From Ahaetulla prasina (lineage: Eukaryota; Chordata; Lepidosauria; Squamata; Colubridae), in NCBI RefSeq assembly GCF_028640845.1, contig NC_080546.1, forward strand, positions 80,865,757 to 80,929,756: a DNA stretch of 64,000 bases. Reading direction: 5' to 3'. Below, one piece after another: positions 11,444 to 21,481 of this stretch. The position numbers and the translations under genes are program-made. The stretch's first letter is position 1. Every line of letters starts with the position of its first letter. The notes under the pieces were generated by a model, which had not been told where the DNA came from, made no database searches, and was given only the letters and a program-made list of their open reading frames with translations.

Positions 11444-12455
11444 ATGTATACGTATGCCGTACGGGTCTGGATGGGGAGAAACAGACTCAGACTCAATCCA
11501 TCCAAGACGGAGTGGCTGTGGATGCCAGCATCCCGGTACAGTCGGCTGCAACCGCGGCTGACTGTTGGGGGCGAGTCACTGGCCCCAACGGAAAGGGTGC
11601 GCAACTTGGGCGTTCTCCTGGATGGACGGCTGTCGTTTGAAGATCACTTGACGGCCGTCTCCAGGAGAGCTTTTTACCAGGTTCGCCTGGTCCGCCAGTT
11701 GCGCCCCTTTCTTGACCGGGATGCCTTATGCACGGTCACTCATGCTCTCGTCACTTCTCGCCTGGATTATTGCAATGCTCTCTACATGGGGCTACCCCTG
11801 AAGTGCACTCGGAGACTTCAGTTAGTCCAGAATGCAGCTGCGCGGGTGATTGAGGGAGCACCACGTTGCTCCCGGGTAACACCACTCCTGCGCAGTCTGC
11901 ACTGGCTACCTGTGGTCTTCCAGGTGCGCTTCAAGGTTTTGGTTACCACCTTCAAAGCGCTCCATGGCTTAGGGCCCAGGTACTTACGGGACCACCTACT
12001 GTTTCCACATGCCTCCCACCGACCCATACGCTCTCACAGAGAGGGTCTTCTCAGGGTGCCGTCCGCCAAGCAGTGTCGGCTGGCGGCCCCCAGGGAAAGG
12101 TCCTTCTCTGTGGGAGCACCTACCCTCTGGAACGAACTTCCCCCCCGGTTTACGCCAATTGCCTGACCTTCGGACCTTTCGCCGGGAACTGAAAACTTAT
12201 TTATTTATCCAAGCGGGACTGGCCTGATTTTTAAACTCTAAATTTTAAATTTTAAATTTTTCAATTGTAATTTTATTGGGTATTTTTATATGGTCAATTG
12301 GACGGTTTTAATTTCGGCCTTTTATTGAATAAGCTTTTTAATTGTTATTTTAGTGTGTATATTAATTGTTTTAAATGAAGGCTGTACACCGCCCTGAGTC
12401 CTTCGGGAGAAAGGCGGTATAAAAGTTTAATTAAATAAATAAATAATAAATAATT
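11444..12455 (+). mobile_element. L2-type LINE, about 1 kb, RT C-terminal half and tail
   Basis: A 240-codon frame (11444-12166) carries RT landmarks in order: RLNPSKTEWLW, LGVLLDGRLSFEDHL, SRLDYCNALYMGLP, LQLVQNAAARVI, LLRSLHWLPV, LWNELPP. It then frameshifts into the usual PDLRTFRRELKTYLF end. The tail is CCGCCCTGAGTCC plus GGCGGTATAAAAG plus (AAAT)n. The frame is open but 5'-truncated and shifted at the end, so it is inactive. This is the best L2 reference copy in the window. Confidence 0.9.
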
Positions 12456-12794
12456 TCTCGGTTCCTTCTTTTTTCTGTGTTGCTTTTCAAAAAGTTTGGA
12501 TGTCTGTAACTGTTGTTGAACAGTACAAAGAAATGCTGTATGAAGAAATCAAAATAACAATTTTCCAAAATAATAACAATTATTTATAACATAATAACAA
12601 TTCCAAAAAATAACAATTTTCCAAAATAAAGTACCATGTTTTATTCAGTTTTTTATTCTTTTTGACTTTTTTCAGAGCAGTTCTCAAAATCCATGTATGA
12701 CTGTAAACACAAGTATGAAAACATGCCCTAGTCTTAGGCCAAAATGAAGGAGGTAGACGGCTAGAAGAAAATTGCTATTTCAAACCTACTTACT
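12456..12794. other. CORIN intron 3 sequence, no feature seen
   Basis: AT-rich with repeated AATAACAATT-type words near 12545-12630. Nothing else. Confidence 0.4.
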
Positions 12795-13420
12795 TAGAAT
12801 AGAATAGAATAGAATTTTATTGGCCAAGTGTGATTGGACACACAAGGAATTTGTCTTGGTGCATATGCTCTCAGTGTACATAAAAGAAAAGATACGTTCA
12901 TCAAGGTACAACATTTACAACACAAATAATGGTCAATATATCAATATAAATCATAAGGATTGCCAGCAACAAGTTATAGTCATACAGTCATAAGTGGAAA
13001 GAGATTGGTGATGGGAACTATGAAACGATTAATAGTAGTGCAGATTCAGTAAATAGTCTGACAGTGTTGAGGGAATTATTTGTTTAGCAGAGTGATGGCC
13101 TTCGGGAAAAAACTGTTCTTGTGTCTAGTTGTTCTGGTGTGCAGTGCTCTATAGCGTCATTTTGAGGGTAGGAGTTGAAACAGTTTATGTCCAGGATGTG
13201 AGGGATCTGCAAATATTTTCACGGCCCTCTTCTTGATTCGTGCAGTATACAGGTCCTCAATGGAAGGCAGGTTGGTAGCAATTATTTTTTCTGCAGTTCT
13301 AATTATTCTCTGAAGTCTGTGTTTTTCTTGTTGGGTTGCAGAACCGAACCAGACAGTTATAGAGGTGCAAATGACAGACTCAATAATTCCTCTGTAGAAT
13401 TGGATCTACAGAATAGAATT
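12795..13420 (-). mobile_element. Snake1-type LINE 3' end
   Basis: Begins with AGAATAGAATAGAATTTTATTG (the AATAG tail in reverse) and reads back through CCAAGTGTGATTGGACACAC to the RT end (complement of GCCATCACTCTGCTAAAC and ACTGCACGAATCAAGAAGAG). About 630 bp. Confidence 0.9.
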
Positions 13421-13424
13421 GGAT

Positions 13425-14172
13425 CTTATGCTAATGTTCAGTTTAAAAACAATATACATAGCTTGTTTCAGTTAGAGTTAAATGCTATAAATAAATGCTA
13501 GAGTTAAATGCTATAGGACATTGCATGCCAAAACAACTAGACATAGTTTTTCCCCCTTATGCCATCACTCTGCTAAACAACTAATTCCCACATTGTCAAA
13601 CTACCTACAAGGACTATATTACTGTAATTTTTCTCATCTTTCCTATTATCCTTTTCCTTATCTTCTTATGACTATTTTTTTTTTTTTACATTTATATCCC
13701 GCCCTTCTCCGAAGACTCAGGGCGGCTTACAGTGTGTAAGGCAATAGTCTCATTCTATTTGTATATTTACAAAGTCAACTTATTGCCCCCAACAATCTGG
13801 GTCCTCATTTTATCTACCTTATAAAGGATGGAAGGCTGAGTCAACCTTGGGCCGGGCTTGAACCTGCAGTAATTGCAGGCTAGTGTGTTCTAATAACAGG
13901 CTCCTTACAGCCTGAGCTATTCCGGCCCTATAACTTTGTTGCTTGTATCTTACCATTTATATTGTTTTATTAAGTACCCTAGTATGATTTATGTTGTTTG
14001 CGTACTTAGTATCCTATGTGTAGCACTTTGTATCTTACGATTTATGACGAATGTATTTTATGATTATAATCATGATTTATCACTTGTTGCTTGTAGGTGC
14101 ACTGAGAGCTTATGCACGGGAGACAAATTCCTTATGTGTCCAATCACACTTGGCCAATAAAGAATTCTAATT
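13425..14172 (+). mobile_element. Snake1-type LINE 3' end, split by a SINE
   Basis: TATAGGACATTGCATGCCAAAAC to CTTATGACTAT (about 13670), then after the SINE (13675-13928) from CCTATAACTTTGTTGC to ACACTTGGCCAATAAAGAATTC. It abuts the minus-strand copy to its left, head to head. Confidence 0.8.
13675..13928 (-). mobile_element. tRNA-derived SINE with L2-type tail
   Basis: Minus-oriented copy: tail TATATCCCGCCCTTCTCC and GACTCAGGGCGGC on the left, body with AAGGCTGAGTCAACCTTGG, then tRNA-like head with B box (GGTTCAAGCCC as complement of GGGCTTGAACC). Inserted into the Snake1 copy. Confidence 0.8.
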
Positions 14173-14354
14173 GTAATTAGAGTTAAACGAGACTAATTAT
14201 TTTGGAACTTTGGCCAATGAAGCCAGTCCTGTGAACAAACAGACAGCTTTAAGAAGTGAAGCAGCTGCCCTTTTTAAGTGCAAGTTGTTTAATGGACTTT
14301 AACAAGCTTAGAGGTACTTTCTAAGCCACGGCTGTTGACTATTCCAAAATAGTC

Positions 14355-14773
14355 CCATAGTCCCTCTCACCGACCCGTGCACTCTCACAGAGAGGGACTC
14401 CTCAGGGTGCCGTCGGCCAGGCAGTGCCGACTGGCGACACCCAGGGGAAGGGCCTTTTCTGTGGGGGCTTCCACCCTCTGGAACGAGCTTCCCCCAGGAC
14501 TTCGCCAACTTCCTGACCTTCGAACCTTCCGCCGCGAGCTTAAGACACATCTATTTATCTGCGCAGGACTGGACTAGAATTTTAAATTTTTAAACGTTTA
14601 AATTTTAAATCTGGTTTTAAATGGGGTTTTATTATTTATATCTCTATTTTAAATATTTGGCCTATGTAATAAGTTTTTTAAATTAATGTTTTACTCTGTA
14701 TATATTTATGTTTTTTATATGGCTGTAAACCGCCCTGAGTCCCTAGGGAGATAGGGCGGTATAAAAGTATGAA

Positions 14774-14804
<31 letters not shown>

Positions 14805-14812
14805 ATAGTTCC
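14355..14812 (+). mobile_element. L2-type LINE 3' end
   Basis: SVGASTLWNELPPGLRQLPD and LRTFRRELKTHLFIC, AT-rich UTR, tail CCGCCCTGAGTCCC plus GGGCGGTATAAAAG plus (AAAT)n. The region 14173-14354 between it and Snake1 looks unique. Confidence 0.85.
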
Positions 14813-14963
14813 AAAATAGTTCCAAAAATAAACAGCTTAGTCTTCACTTATATAAACATGTTCCCACTAACAACTTAGGCATCTGGCTGTGAGGGACTCA
14901 ACATTACTAAGTACCTTTTATCTCATTCAAATGAGGAAAGGGATGCTATGGAAACCACCTTTG

Positions 14964-15685
14964 CTAAGTAAAGGTACTGTGGTCCTCGACTTACGACTAC
15001 AATCAAGCCCAGAATTTATGTTGCTAAGTGTTCTGTCTCCTTCTCGACTTCAGACCCACGAGCTGGTCTTCAGCCAGTGGATTCACAGCTCTTATCACTC
15101 CTGGCAGAGAAATCGCAGCTGCCTGCCCGTGGAGTGAGAGCAATCCCAAAGCTCCTTATATATCCTGTGGGGTGGGGCTCCTGCCCCACCCTTCCTTTTG
15201 ATGATGCCGCCTCTCTAATCTTCTGAAGCCAAGCTTGATTATTATTATTATCAGCTGGGTCTGAAGGCGTAGCCTGGGGAAGGGAGGAATCAGGGGATGA
15301 CGGCCTCATTACATCCTCCGACTGGTCTGGTTCTGGCTCTTGGAGCCGAGCCAAAGGAATCGGTGCTCCCGAGGTAAGCCTTACCGGCCCTTCCCCCTCA
15401 CTTTCGGAGTCACTTTCAGGCATGGGGCCAGGTTCGGGGGCTGGAGTCACAACACTAAGTGAGTATTTTTTGTTAAGTGCATTTTGCCCCATTTTACGAC
15501 TTTTCTTGCTACGTTTGTTAAGTGAATCACCGCAGTTGTTCAATTAGCAGCATTAGAATGTAAAACACGTGACCGTGGGGATGCTGCCACAGTCCTAAGC
15601 AGGAAAAAAATGATCCTGTCTCTTTTTTCAGTGCTGTTGTAACTTTGAACGGTCACTAAATGAACTGTTGTAAGTCAAGGATTAT
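14964..15685. mobile_element. CTCGACTTACAAC MITE, interrupted by a solo LTR
   Basis: The left part (GGTCCTCGACTTACGACTAC, 14964-15028) and right part (15455-15685, ending GTTGTAAGTCAAGGATTATC) rejoin across the LTR. The family is a large imperfect palindrome with words such as TTTGAACGGTCACTAAATG. The right end adjoins the hAT at 15694. Superfamily not certain. Confidence 0.75.
15029..15454 (-). mobile_element. Solo LTR, 426 bp, 5-bp duplication CTAAG
   Basis: On the minus strand it starts TGTTGTGACTCC and ends GAGACAGAACA, with perfect 5-bp duplications CTAAG at 15024-15028 and 15455-15459. A TATATAAG-type box lies at about 15150. A minus frame rich in Pro, Ser and acidic residues (PMPESDSESEGEG) runs through U3. 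No internal retroviral genes, so a solo LTR left by recombination. Confidence 0.92.
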
Positions 15686-15693
15686 CTCTAACA

Positions 15694-16285
15694 CAGGGGT
15701 GAAATGCTCCCGGTTTGGACTGGATCTCCTAATCTGGTAGTGATGGCAGCACGTGCTTCGGAGAACTGGTAGCAAAAATCTCTGCCCCCCACCCCCATGC
15801 CCAGTTGAGCTGCGCGATCATGAGAGGTGTTTTTTTTTAACTTTTAAAAGCATTTTTTCTTCGGCCGAAAAAAAGCTTTTAAAAGTTTTTTAAAAAGCCT
15901 CTGATGATCACTCAGTTCAGCTGGGATCGTCAGAGCCTTTTAGAAGCATTTTTTCTACAACCACTTCAGCCAAAGAGGTTATAAAAAAATGCTTTTAAAA
16001 GGCTCTGACAATCCCTGCTGAGATGCCTGATCGTCAGAGGCTTTTTTTCTTCTTTTAGAGGCAAAAAAAATGCTTTTAAAAGAAAAGAAAAGCCTCTGAC
16101 GATCAGGCAACTCAGCTGGGATCGCCAGAGGAGTCTTTTAAAAGCATTTTTTCAGTCGAAGAGGTTGTAGAAAAAATGCTTTTAAAAGTAAAAAAAAAGC
16201 TGGCCACGCCCACCCAGTCACATTATCCCCACCACCAAGCCACGCCCACAGAACCAGTAGTAACAAATTTTACATTTCACCCCTG
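15694..16285. mobile_element. hAT-type MITE built of four tandem hairpins, 592 bp
   Basis: Perfect 13-bp-class ends CAGGGGTGAAATG and CATTTCACCCCTG with a perfect 8-bp duplication CTCTAACA (15686-15693, 16286-16293). The core (about 15818-16200) consists of four successive units of about 90 bp. Each is itself an inverted repeat: GATCxTCAGAG, CTTTTAAAAGCATTTTTT, loop, then the complement. They are linked by CTCAGCTGGGATCG-like spacers. The right end has GCCACGCCCAC motifs. No coding capacity. Confidence 0.95.
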
Positions 16286-16378
16286 CTCTAACAGTACCTG
16301 CAAGTGTACGAATGTTTCCAATCATCTCACACCACTTTCTCATGCCCTAATTAAGAATCCATATTAATGTAAACTTAC

Positions 16379-16762
16379 CTTTTTTCGGACCAACGTCTTG
16401 CACAGCGGGCGGTATTGTAGGTTTCACAGTAGGGTCATAAACTGTCTTGCTCGTGACTTTGGCGGACGGGTGAGGGGACCCCAGCTCCTCTTCTACTGCC
16501 TCCTCTGCCGTTGACCGGTTTTCATTGGTCAAAATCCTTTCCTCTGTAAGATTCGTTTTCCCTGCTGGAGTTTCAGAGTCAACCTGAGAGGTTCCTCTAA
16601 ATATACTAATATTTGGGTGAGTCTGGTTGACATGGTTCGTTGTCCAAGAGGTCAGCTCTATTTTATTGTCCACTGATGGAACCACAACCGAATCACTCTT
16701 ATTCACGTTAGGAAAATGAATGTCACTTCCATTTGAATGAAGGCACTTTTTACCCAACACAC
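16379..16762 (-). CDS. CORIN: CORIN exon 3: extracellular stem
   Basis: The 384-nt exon is flanked by acceptor CAATGCAG and donor AAAAAAG|GTAAGT, phase 1 in and phase 1 out. It encodes about 128 residues between the anchor and Frizzled domain 1. It begins GVLGKKCLHSNGSD, alignable with human GTLQKVYFKSNGSE. It is rich in Ser, Thr, Glu and Pro and holds six N-glycosylation sequons (NGS, NKS, NQT, NIS, NLT, NRS). Human corin has only about 67 residues here. The human match seems to cover the first half (to WTTN...NQTHPNIS), and the rest, ending PTIPPAVQDVGPKKG, has no human counterpart that I recall. In human corin the juxtamembrane region is where ADAM10 shedding occurs. No frame break is visible. 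Confidence 0.9.
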
Positions 16763-17143
16763 CTGCATTGGAGAAAAATAATAAAGCACATTCAGTGTAT
16801 CTAAAACGTACATTAACGTACATCCAGGTGTTTGGTACTCATCATTTGTGATACTCACTGCGCCTCCTGGAACCAAATAACAATGAGCACTGAGAGGTAC
16901 CACTCTACGGTAATTTAAAATTTCCTCCCCCATTTTCAAGAACCTGGAGGAGGTTGACTTAATAATGGAGACACAATTTTCAACAACAACCACCCGCTGG
17001 ATGAAAAAAAGTGCTTCCAAGTAATTTCCTTATTGGCCTTTGAGTATTCCTGAGCATTGCTCAGTCTACAGCAAAAACACCGAAACAGAATTTGATTTAT
17101 TTTTGCATTCTTCCCCAAGAGCATTGCAACTGGAAGTAAAAGA
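16763..17143. other. CORIN intron 2, exon 3 proximal part
   Basis: Apparently unique intron with polypyrimidine tract (complement) before the exon 3 acceptor. Minus-strand ORFs here merely run on from exon 3 in other frames. Confidence 0.4.
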
Positions 17144-17151
17144 AGCTAGAG

Positions 17152-17883
17152 CAGGGGTCCCCAACCTTCGGACCTCAGGGACTACTAAATTCATAATTTT
17201 AAATCCCACGGGCCACTAATATGATCTGCCTAATGACTGGCTGGATGGGCGTGGCAAACTTGATGTCACTCATATCGAGGGGCACCTCGCCAGCTTCTAT
17301 TCACCCCTCCCCTCCCAGCCACTCCTCGCTTTCCCATCCGGGCTCCACAGGGCCCCAACAGGAAGCAGTTGTTGGAGCTAAGCAGCCACCACAAGAAAGA
17401 GTTGGCAAAACAGCTCAGTTCAAATTGGATCTGACTGAGGAGGCTCAGGAGAAGCACCTCACTGAGGACTACGAGCATAGGCTTTCCAAGCAGAGGGAAG
17501 ACCTGCAGGAGAGAAAGGCCAGGTATTGGTGCCCGGAGGCTCAGCGGATTGAGATGGTCAGCCAGTTCCAACTCATGATGCAGTCCCACTGGAACAAAGC
17601 CCTCTGGCTCCTTGCCACCAGCAGCGCTTCCCTCCAGCCTTCGCCCAAAGCCCCACACCAGGAGGCTGAAGCAGACTCCAAGTCAGAATTTCTGTCCCCC
17701 TCCAATCCACACAAAAAGACCCCGAAGGGGGAGACTCTCTGCAGCAACACAAACGTTGATTGCACGTATCCGGCCCAGGAGCCGTAGTTTGAGGACCCCT
17801 GATTTAGTGCCATATTAAAAATGCAAATAATTTTTCTGCGGACCACCAAAATTTTCTCGCGGAACACCAGTTGGTAACCGCTG
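17152..17883. mobile_element. hAT-type element with nested insert, 732 bp
   Basis: Perfect 8-bp duplication AGCTAGAG (17144-17151, 17884-17891). Ends CAGGGGTCCCCAACCTTCGG and ACCAGTTGGTAACCGCTG. The flanking arms match the small relative at 29217-29404 read in reverse (AATTCATAATTTTAAATCCC; GCAAATAATTTTTC). From about 17236 to 17801 the relative's sequence is replaced by a second element whose right end, AGTTTGAGGACCCCTG, is followed by ATTTAGTG. The latter is present in the relative, so the insert's right junction is exact. Confidence 0.88.
17221..17787 (+). pseudogene. Coding-like 189-codon segment carried inside a hAT insert
   Basis: An uninterrupted plus-strand frame. Its middle (codons about 60-155) looks like real protein: KLDLTEEAQEKHLTEDYEHR, LSKQREDLQERKAR, EAQRIEMVSQFQLMMQSHWN, KALWLLA, then a Ser/Pro-rich part SEFLSPSNPHKKTPK. 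The helix-forming, Lys/Glu/Gln-rich part suggests a coiled coil. I do not recognise the parent; a centrosomal or kinase-type coiled-coil protein would fit, but that is a guess. Flanking codons are transposon DNA, so it is not expected to be a gene of its own. It most resembles a captured or retrocopied host exon. Confidence 0.45.
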
Positions 17884-17891
17884 AGCTAGAG

Positions 17892-18372
17892 CTGCCAGCC
17901 ACAGAATAATACTTGATTATTTCTTCATTCTCTCGCTGTCCTTATACTGTGGATTTAGGGAAAAATACTGTATATCACATTTTTCAGACACAGTTGAGTG
18001 AGTACATCACACTAAGCCACAAATCATAGTTTATAAATGTATAGTTAGCTTAGGCTTTCAAAACCTACCCAAAATGTATCACTGAGATATATCAGTTGGG
18101 TAGAACTCTCCTCCTCAACGGGCTAGCATTTCAGAAGCTCTTAAAAAGAAACGACTCCAGCAAAGCTTTAATTTATGCAGATTGAAATTTAGCGCAATTG
18201 CCTCTTAATGCAATTTCTTCAAGACAAATGTAGCTCCACAAATTCAAGACAGAAATTAGTATCTCAGGGATGGCTTTCTTACACTGTAGAAAAGGTATGT
18301 CATCGTTTTGTGTGATTGATGAAGTTCAACATCCTTTACCTTATGTGTTCACTTATCTTTTCCGATACTCAC
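17892..18372. other. CORIN intron 2, exon 2 proximal part
   Basis: Apparently unique intron. Nothing beyond the exon 2 donor at 18372. Confidence 0.4.
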
Positions 18373-18517
18373 CTACAAATGAAAGAAGAATCACAAACAG
18401 AAGTATAAGGGTACAGATGCAAGGAATTAGTATTAGCAATAAGAGCCTGAAGTATTTTGCGGAGGCCAATTTCTGAGAACAGCCGTCCTCCATTTTATCT
18501 TCATCTGTTCCTGGAAT
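18373..18517 (-). CDS. CORIN: CORIN exon 2: membrane anchor
   Basis: The 145-nt exon enters in phase 0 after a TTTCAG acceptor and leaves with one extra base at the donor GTAG|GTGAGT. It encodes IPGTDEDKMEDGCSQKLASA, then the signal anchor (KYFRLLLLILIPCICTLILL and FVILLSFVG). The strings GCSQKLA and LIPCIC and the closing ILLS(F/Y)VG are near-identical to human corin just before and through its membrane segment, which makes this the most diagnostic exon. The anchor holds the enzyme N-in/C-out at the plasma membrane. Intron 2 (16763-18372) is about 1.6 kb. Confidence 0.95.
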
Positions 18518-18832
18518 CTGAAACACAGAGAGACCGAGACTTATAATTCTATATGTACTCTGTAATAGAAAACTGCTACCGAATCAAAGTATTTTTTTTT
18601 TCCTAGCAGAAAAGGCTGAGCCTGTAGAGTGAAAAGCTGGAACTCTCAAACTCTCTTGGCCAAAAGCCACTGAAAGCAGGTAATCCTTGACTTACAACAG
18701 TTCATTTAATGACCATTCCAAGTTACAACAGCACTGAAAAAAAGTGACTTATGATCATTTTTCACACTTACGACCACTGCGTAAGTGGTCCCCACGCTCA
18801 TGTGATCAAAATTCAGACGCTTGGCAACTGAC

Positions 18833-19735
18833 TCTTATTTTATTTATTTATTTTGTCAAGCATATATAAGATTAAAGATATAAGTATAAACATGATTATG
18901 AATCCATGAAATGGGATACGAATAAATGGGGACATTAGGACAGGAACGGTAGGCACGCTGGTGCGCTTATGCACACCCCTTACAGACCTCTTAGGAATGG
19001 GGTGAGATCAACAATAGACAATTTAAGCTTAAAGTTTTGGGGGTTTGGGGAAGAAGCCACAGAGTCAGGTAGTGCATTCCAGGCATTGACCACTCTGTTG
19101 CTGAAGTTGTATTTTCTGCAATCGAGTTTGGAGCGGTTCACTTTAAGTTTGTATCTACTGTGTGCTCGTGTATTGTTGTGGTTGAAGCTGAAGTAGTCAT
19201 TGATAGGTAGGACACTGTATAAACCATATAGTTTAAAATCTTTTTCATATCTTGTTTGTATTTGCATGTACATATACCAATCTAGTTCAATCCACTGTTC
19301 TTCCAGTTCTTGTTTCCGCTTCAGTTCCCCCTTATCTGTTAATAATTCCTTGTATCTAACAATATTTCTAAAATTAGAAGTATTTGGATGTATTAAAGCT
19401 TCCATTCTTGATAACCATGTTGGAATTTTCCATCTATTGTGTGCTCATGTATTGTTGTGGTTGAAGCTGAAGTACTCACTGACAGGTAGGATGTTGTAGC
19501 AGGTCAGACCAAAGGCGGCGTAGTTCTAAAACTTCAAGTCTGGTGGCATAAGGTATTCTGTTGTGAGCAGAGCAGTGGAGGACTCTTCTCGTGAAGTATC
19601 TCTGGACTCTCTCAATTGTATTAATGCCCGATACGCAGTGTAAGTTCCAGACAGATGAGCTGTATTCGAGAATTGGTCTAGCAAAGGTTTTGTATGCCCT
19701 AGTTAGCAGTACCATATTACCAGAGAAGATATTTA
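18833..19735 (-). mobile_element. CR1-like LINE (RRVLHSS type) with an L1 fragment inside
   Basis: Minus-oriented 3' UTR and RT end: LDCRKYNFSNRVVNAWNALP, then, past the L1 piece, INTIERVQRYFTRRVLHC and TRAYKTFARPILEYSSSVW. The segment GTGTATTGTTGTGGTTGAAG occurs on both sides of the L1 fragment (about 19165 and 19448). Confidence 0.8.
19213..19415 (-). mobile_element. L1-type LINE ORF2 fragment
   Basis: The minus strand reads EALIHPNTSNFRNIVRYKEL, LTDKGELKRKQELEEQW, QIQTRYEKDFKLYG, matching a conserved stretch of squamate L1 ORF2 between the RT and C-terminal domains. It sits inside a CR1-like LINE. Confidence 0.65.
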
Positions 19736-19871
19736 TGACGGTTGCAGTGTCCCAGGGTCATGTGATCCCCTTTTGCAACTTTCTAACAAGCAAAAGCCAA
19801 TGGGAAAGCCAGATTCTCTTAACAACCATGTTATTAACTAACTTAAGACCTGCAGTGATTCATTCAACAGC

Positions 19872-20474
19872 TGTTGTGACTCGTCCTCCCTCCCCTCCCG
19901 TGTCCAACCAGGCCTTTTATCAGACTCCGAGTCTGATAATGAAGATGAACGGCCTGTCATGACTCTAGCCCCATGCCTGGAGAGGATTTAAGGAGTGAAA
20001 GGAGAAGCCCAATAAACCTCACTCATACAGCGCGTGTTCCTTTGGCTCAGCCTTCAGAGCAGGAAGCCCACCAGGTGGTGGAATTATCCGGGCCTACTCC
20101 CTCTGACCCCTCCCTTTCCCAGACGCTGACAGCAGATCCAGCTGAAGACAATTCAGAGTGGGAGGACCCTCCCTTCCAAAGATCTGAGAAGCGACGCCAG
20201 CAGAAGGAAGGGTGGGGCAGGCCTGGATAAATGCTGAGTCATGGAGCCACACCCCATAGCCTATATAAAGGACCTGCTTTTGGCATTCCAACCTTGAGTC
20301 AAGCAAAGTCTCATCTAGTTTGCTGATATCGGACCCTATCGCTGAAGTCACAACTTGGACTCCTGCCTGCCCTGATAAACCTCGAAGGCACTTGGCAAGC
20401 TGCAGAGGCTTCATTGCCAAGTTTGTTACGGACTTCCTTGACTCGTTCGTCGGAGTGGGGGGTGGGACACGACA
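19872..20474 (+). mobile_element. Solo LTR, 603 bp, 5-bp duplication ACAGC
   Basis: TGTTGTGACTCG to GGGACACGACA, with ACAGC at 19867-19871 and 20475-20479. U3 has acidic/Pro-rich reading frames ending QQKEGWGRPG just before a TATATAAAGG box (about 20262). R/U5-like sequence follows. No internal region. Confidence 0.92.
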
Positions 20475-20585
20475 ACAGCTGTGGCAAGAAAGGTCATAAA
20501 ACGGGGCAAACCTCGCTTAAGAAACGTCTCGCTTAGCCACAGAAATTTTGGGCTCAATTGTAGTCGTAAATCGAGGACTGTCTAT

Positions 20586-21040
20586 ACTCTGGTTCTGTCT
20601 TGGCATTGCAGCTTGGTAGTTCCCACTGCCACTACCGATCTTTCAGGAAGTGCCTCACAACATCCATCTTCTATCTTCAGTTGATGACTTACCCAGGAAA
20701 TCAACACTATATAGATCAGGAGAACTCGTATTGCAACTGCTATGTGAATCAGCCTGAATATTTTTCCCCCCTCTCCAATTTTTTCCCTGTGAATTAGGGA
20801 AGAGTTTATCTGATATTAAAATGGGTGTCAGTAGTTATAAATGTCAGAGCTAGTTATAAAACAAAAATGCACCCGAAAAAATGTTCCAAGCAGACCACTA
20901 GATGGCTCTAGTATGCTTCAACTGCCTTATTTCCACCTTAACGTCAAAAAGGCATCCAAAATTAAAATTACTATGGCAGTACAAGAAGGGTCTACAGAAA
21001 CATCCCAACTTCATGCAAACTGTAAACACTTTAAATCAGC
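20586..21040. other. CORIN intron 1 sequence, no feature seen
   Basis: Apparently unique. No exon-like signals found. Confidence 0.35.
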
Positions 21041-21044
21041 TACA

Positions 21045-21283
21045 GACAGTCCTCGATTTACAAACGTTCCTTTAGTGACCATTCAACGTTGCAACAGCAC
21101 TGGGGGAAAAAAAATGAATTCATGACCATTTTTCATGATTATGACCGTTATCCCGATGATCACATGATCTAAATTCAGATGCTTGGCAACTGAGTCATAT
21201 TTATGATGGTTGCATTTTTCAGTGCTGTCGTAACTTTGAACGGACAGTAAATGAACTGTTGTAAGTCGAGAACTACTTGTATT
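21045..21283. mobile_element. CTCGACTTACAAC MITE, short copy
   Basis: Starts ACAGTCCTCGATTTACAAAC and ends AACTGTTGTAAGTCGAGAAC. Internally deleted relative to the 34078 copy. Confidence 0.75.
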
Positions 21284-21481
21284 CGGAGCATTTCTGGAAA
21301 AAAATTCCTTTCCTGTTTGAACAACACGGGGCTTCCTTGGCTGATTATTGGTTCATAGGAACCAATGATCTACCGCAATACAAATATCCAGAATTTGTGA
21401 AGCAATTTGATTGACAAGTCCCTTGACCCTATCTCTTCATCTGGCATCTCTGCAACTTTAGATCTCTCCAAGACTGAAATT

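Larger units (their letters stand above)
18676..20585. mobile_element. CTCGACTTACAAC MITE interrupted by a LINE and by a solo LTR
   Basis: Three pieces of one copy: 18676-18832 (from GTAATCCTTGACTTACAACAG), 19736-19871 (TTTATGACGGTTGCAGTGTC) and 20475-20585 (ending GTCGTAAATCGAGGACTGTC). A CR1-like LINE fills the first gap and an LTR the second. The order is inferred from continuity with other copies. Confidence 0.75.

Noticed and set aside
15070..15543. 157-codon minus ORF as an independent gene
   Set aside because: It starts in a MITE and runs through a solo LTR with a perfect 5-bp duplication; the frame belongs to the LTR family, as reported in the findings.
16703..17124. Additional minus-strand CORIN coding sequence upstream of exon 3 (62- and 105-codon ORFs)
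   Set aside because: A clear acceptor at 16763 defines the exon start and the upstream frames do not resemble corin.
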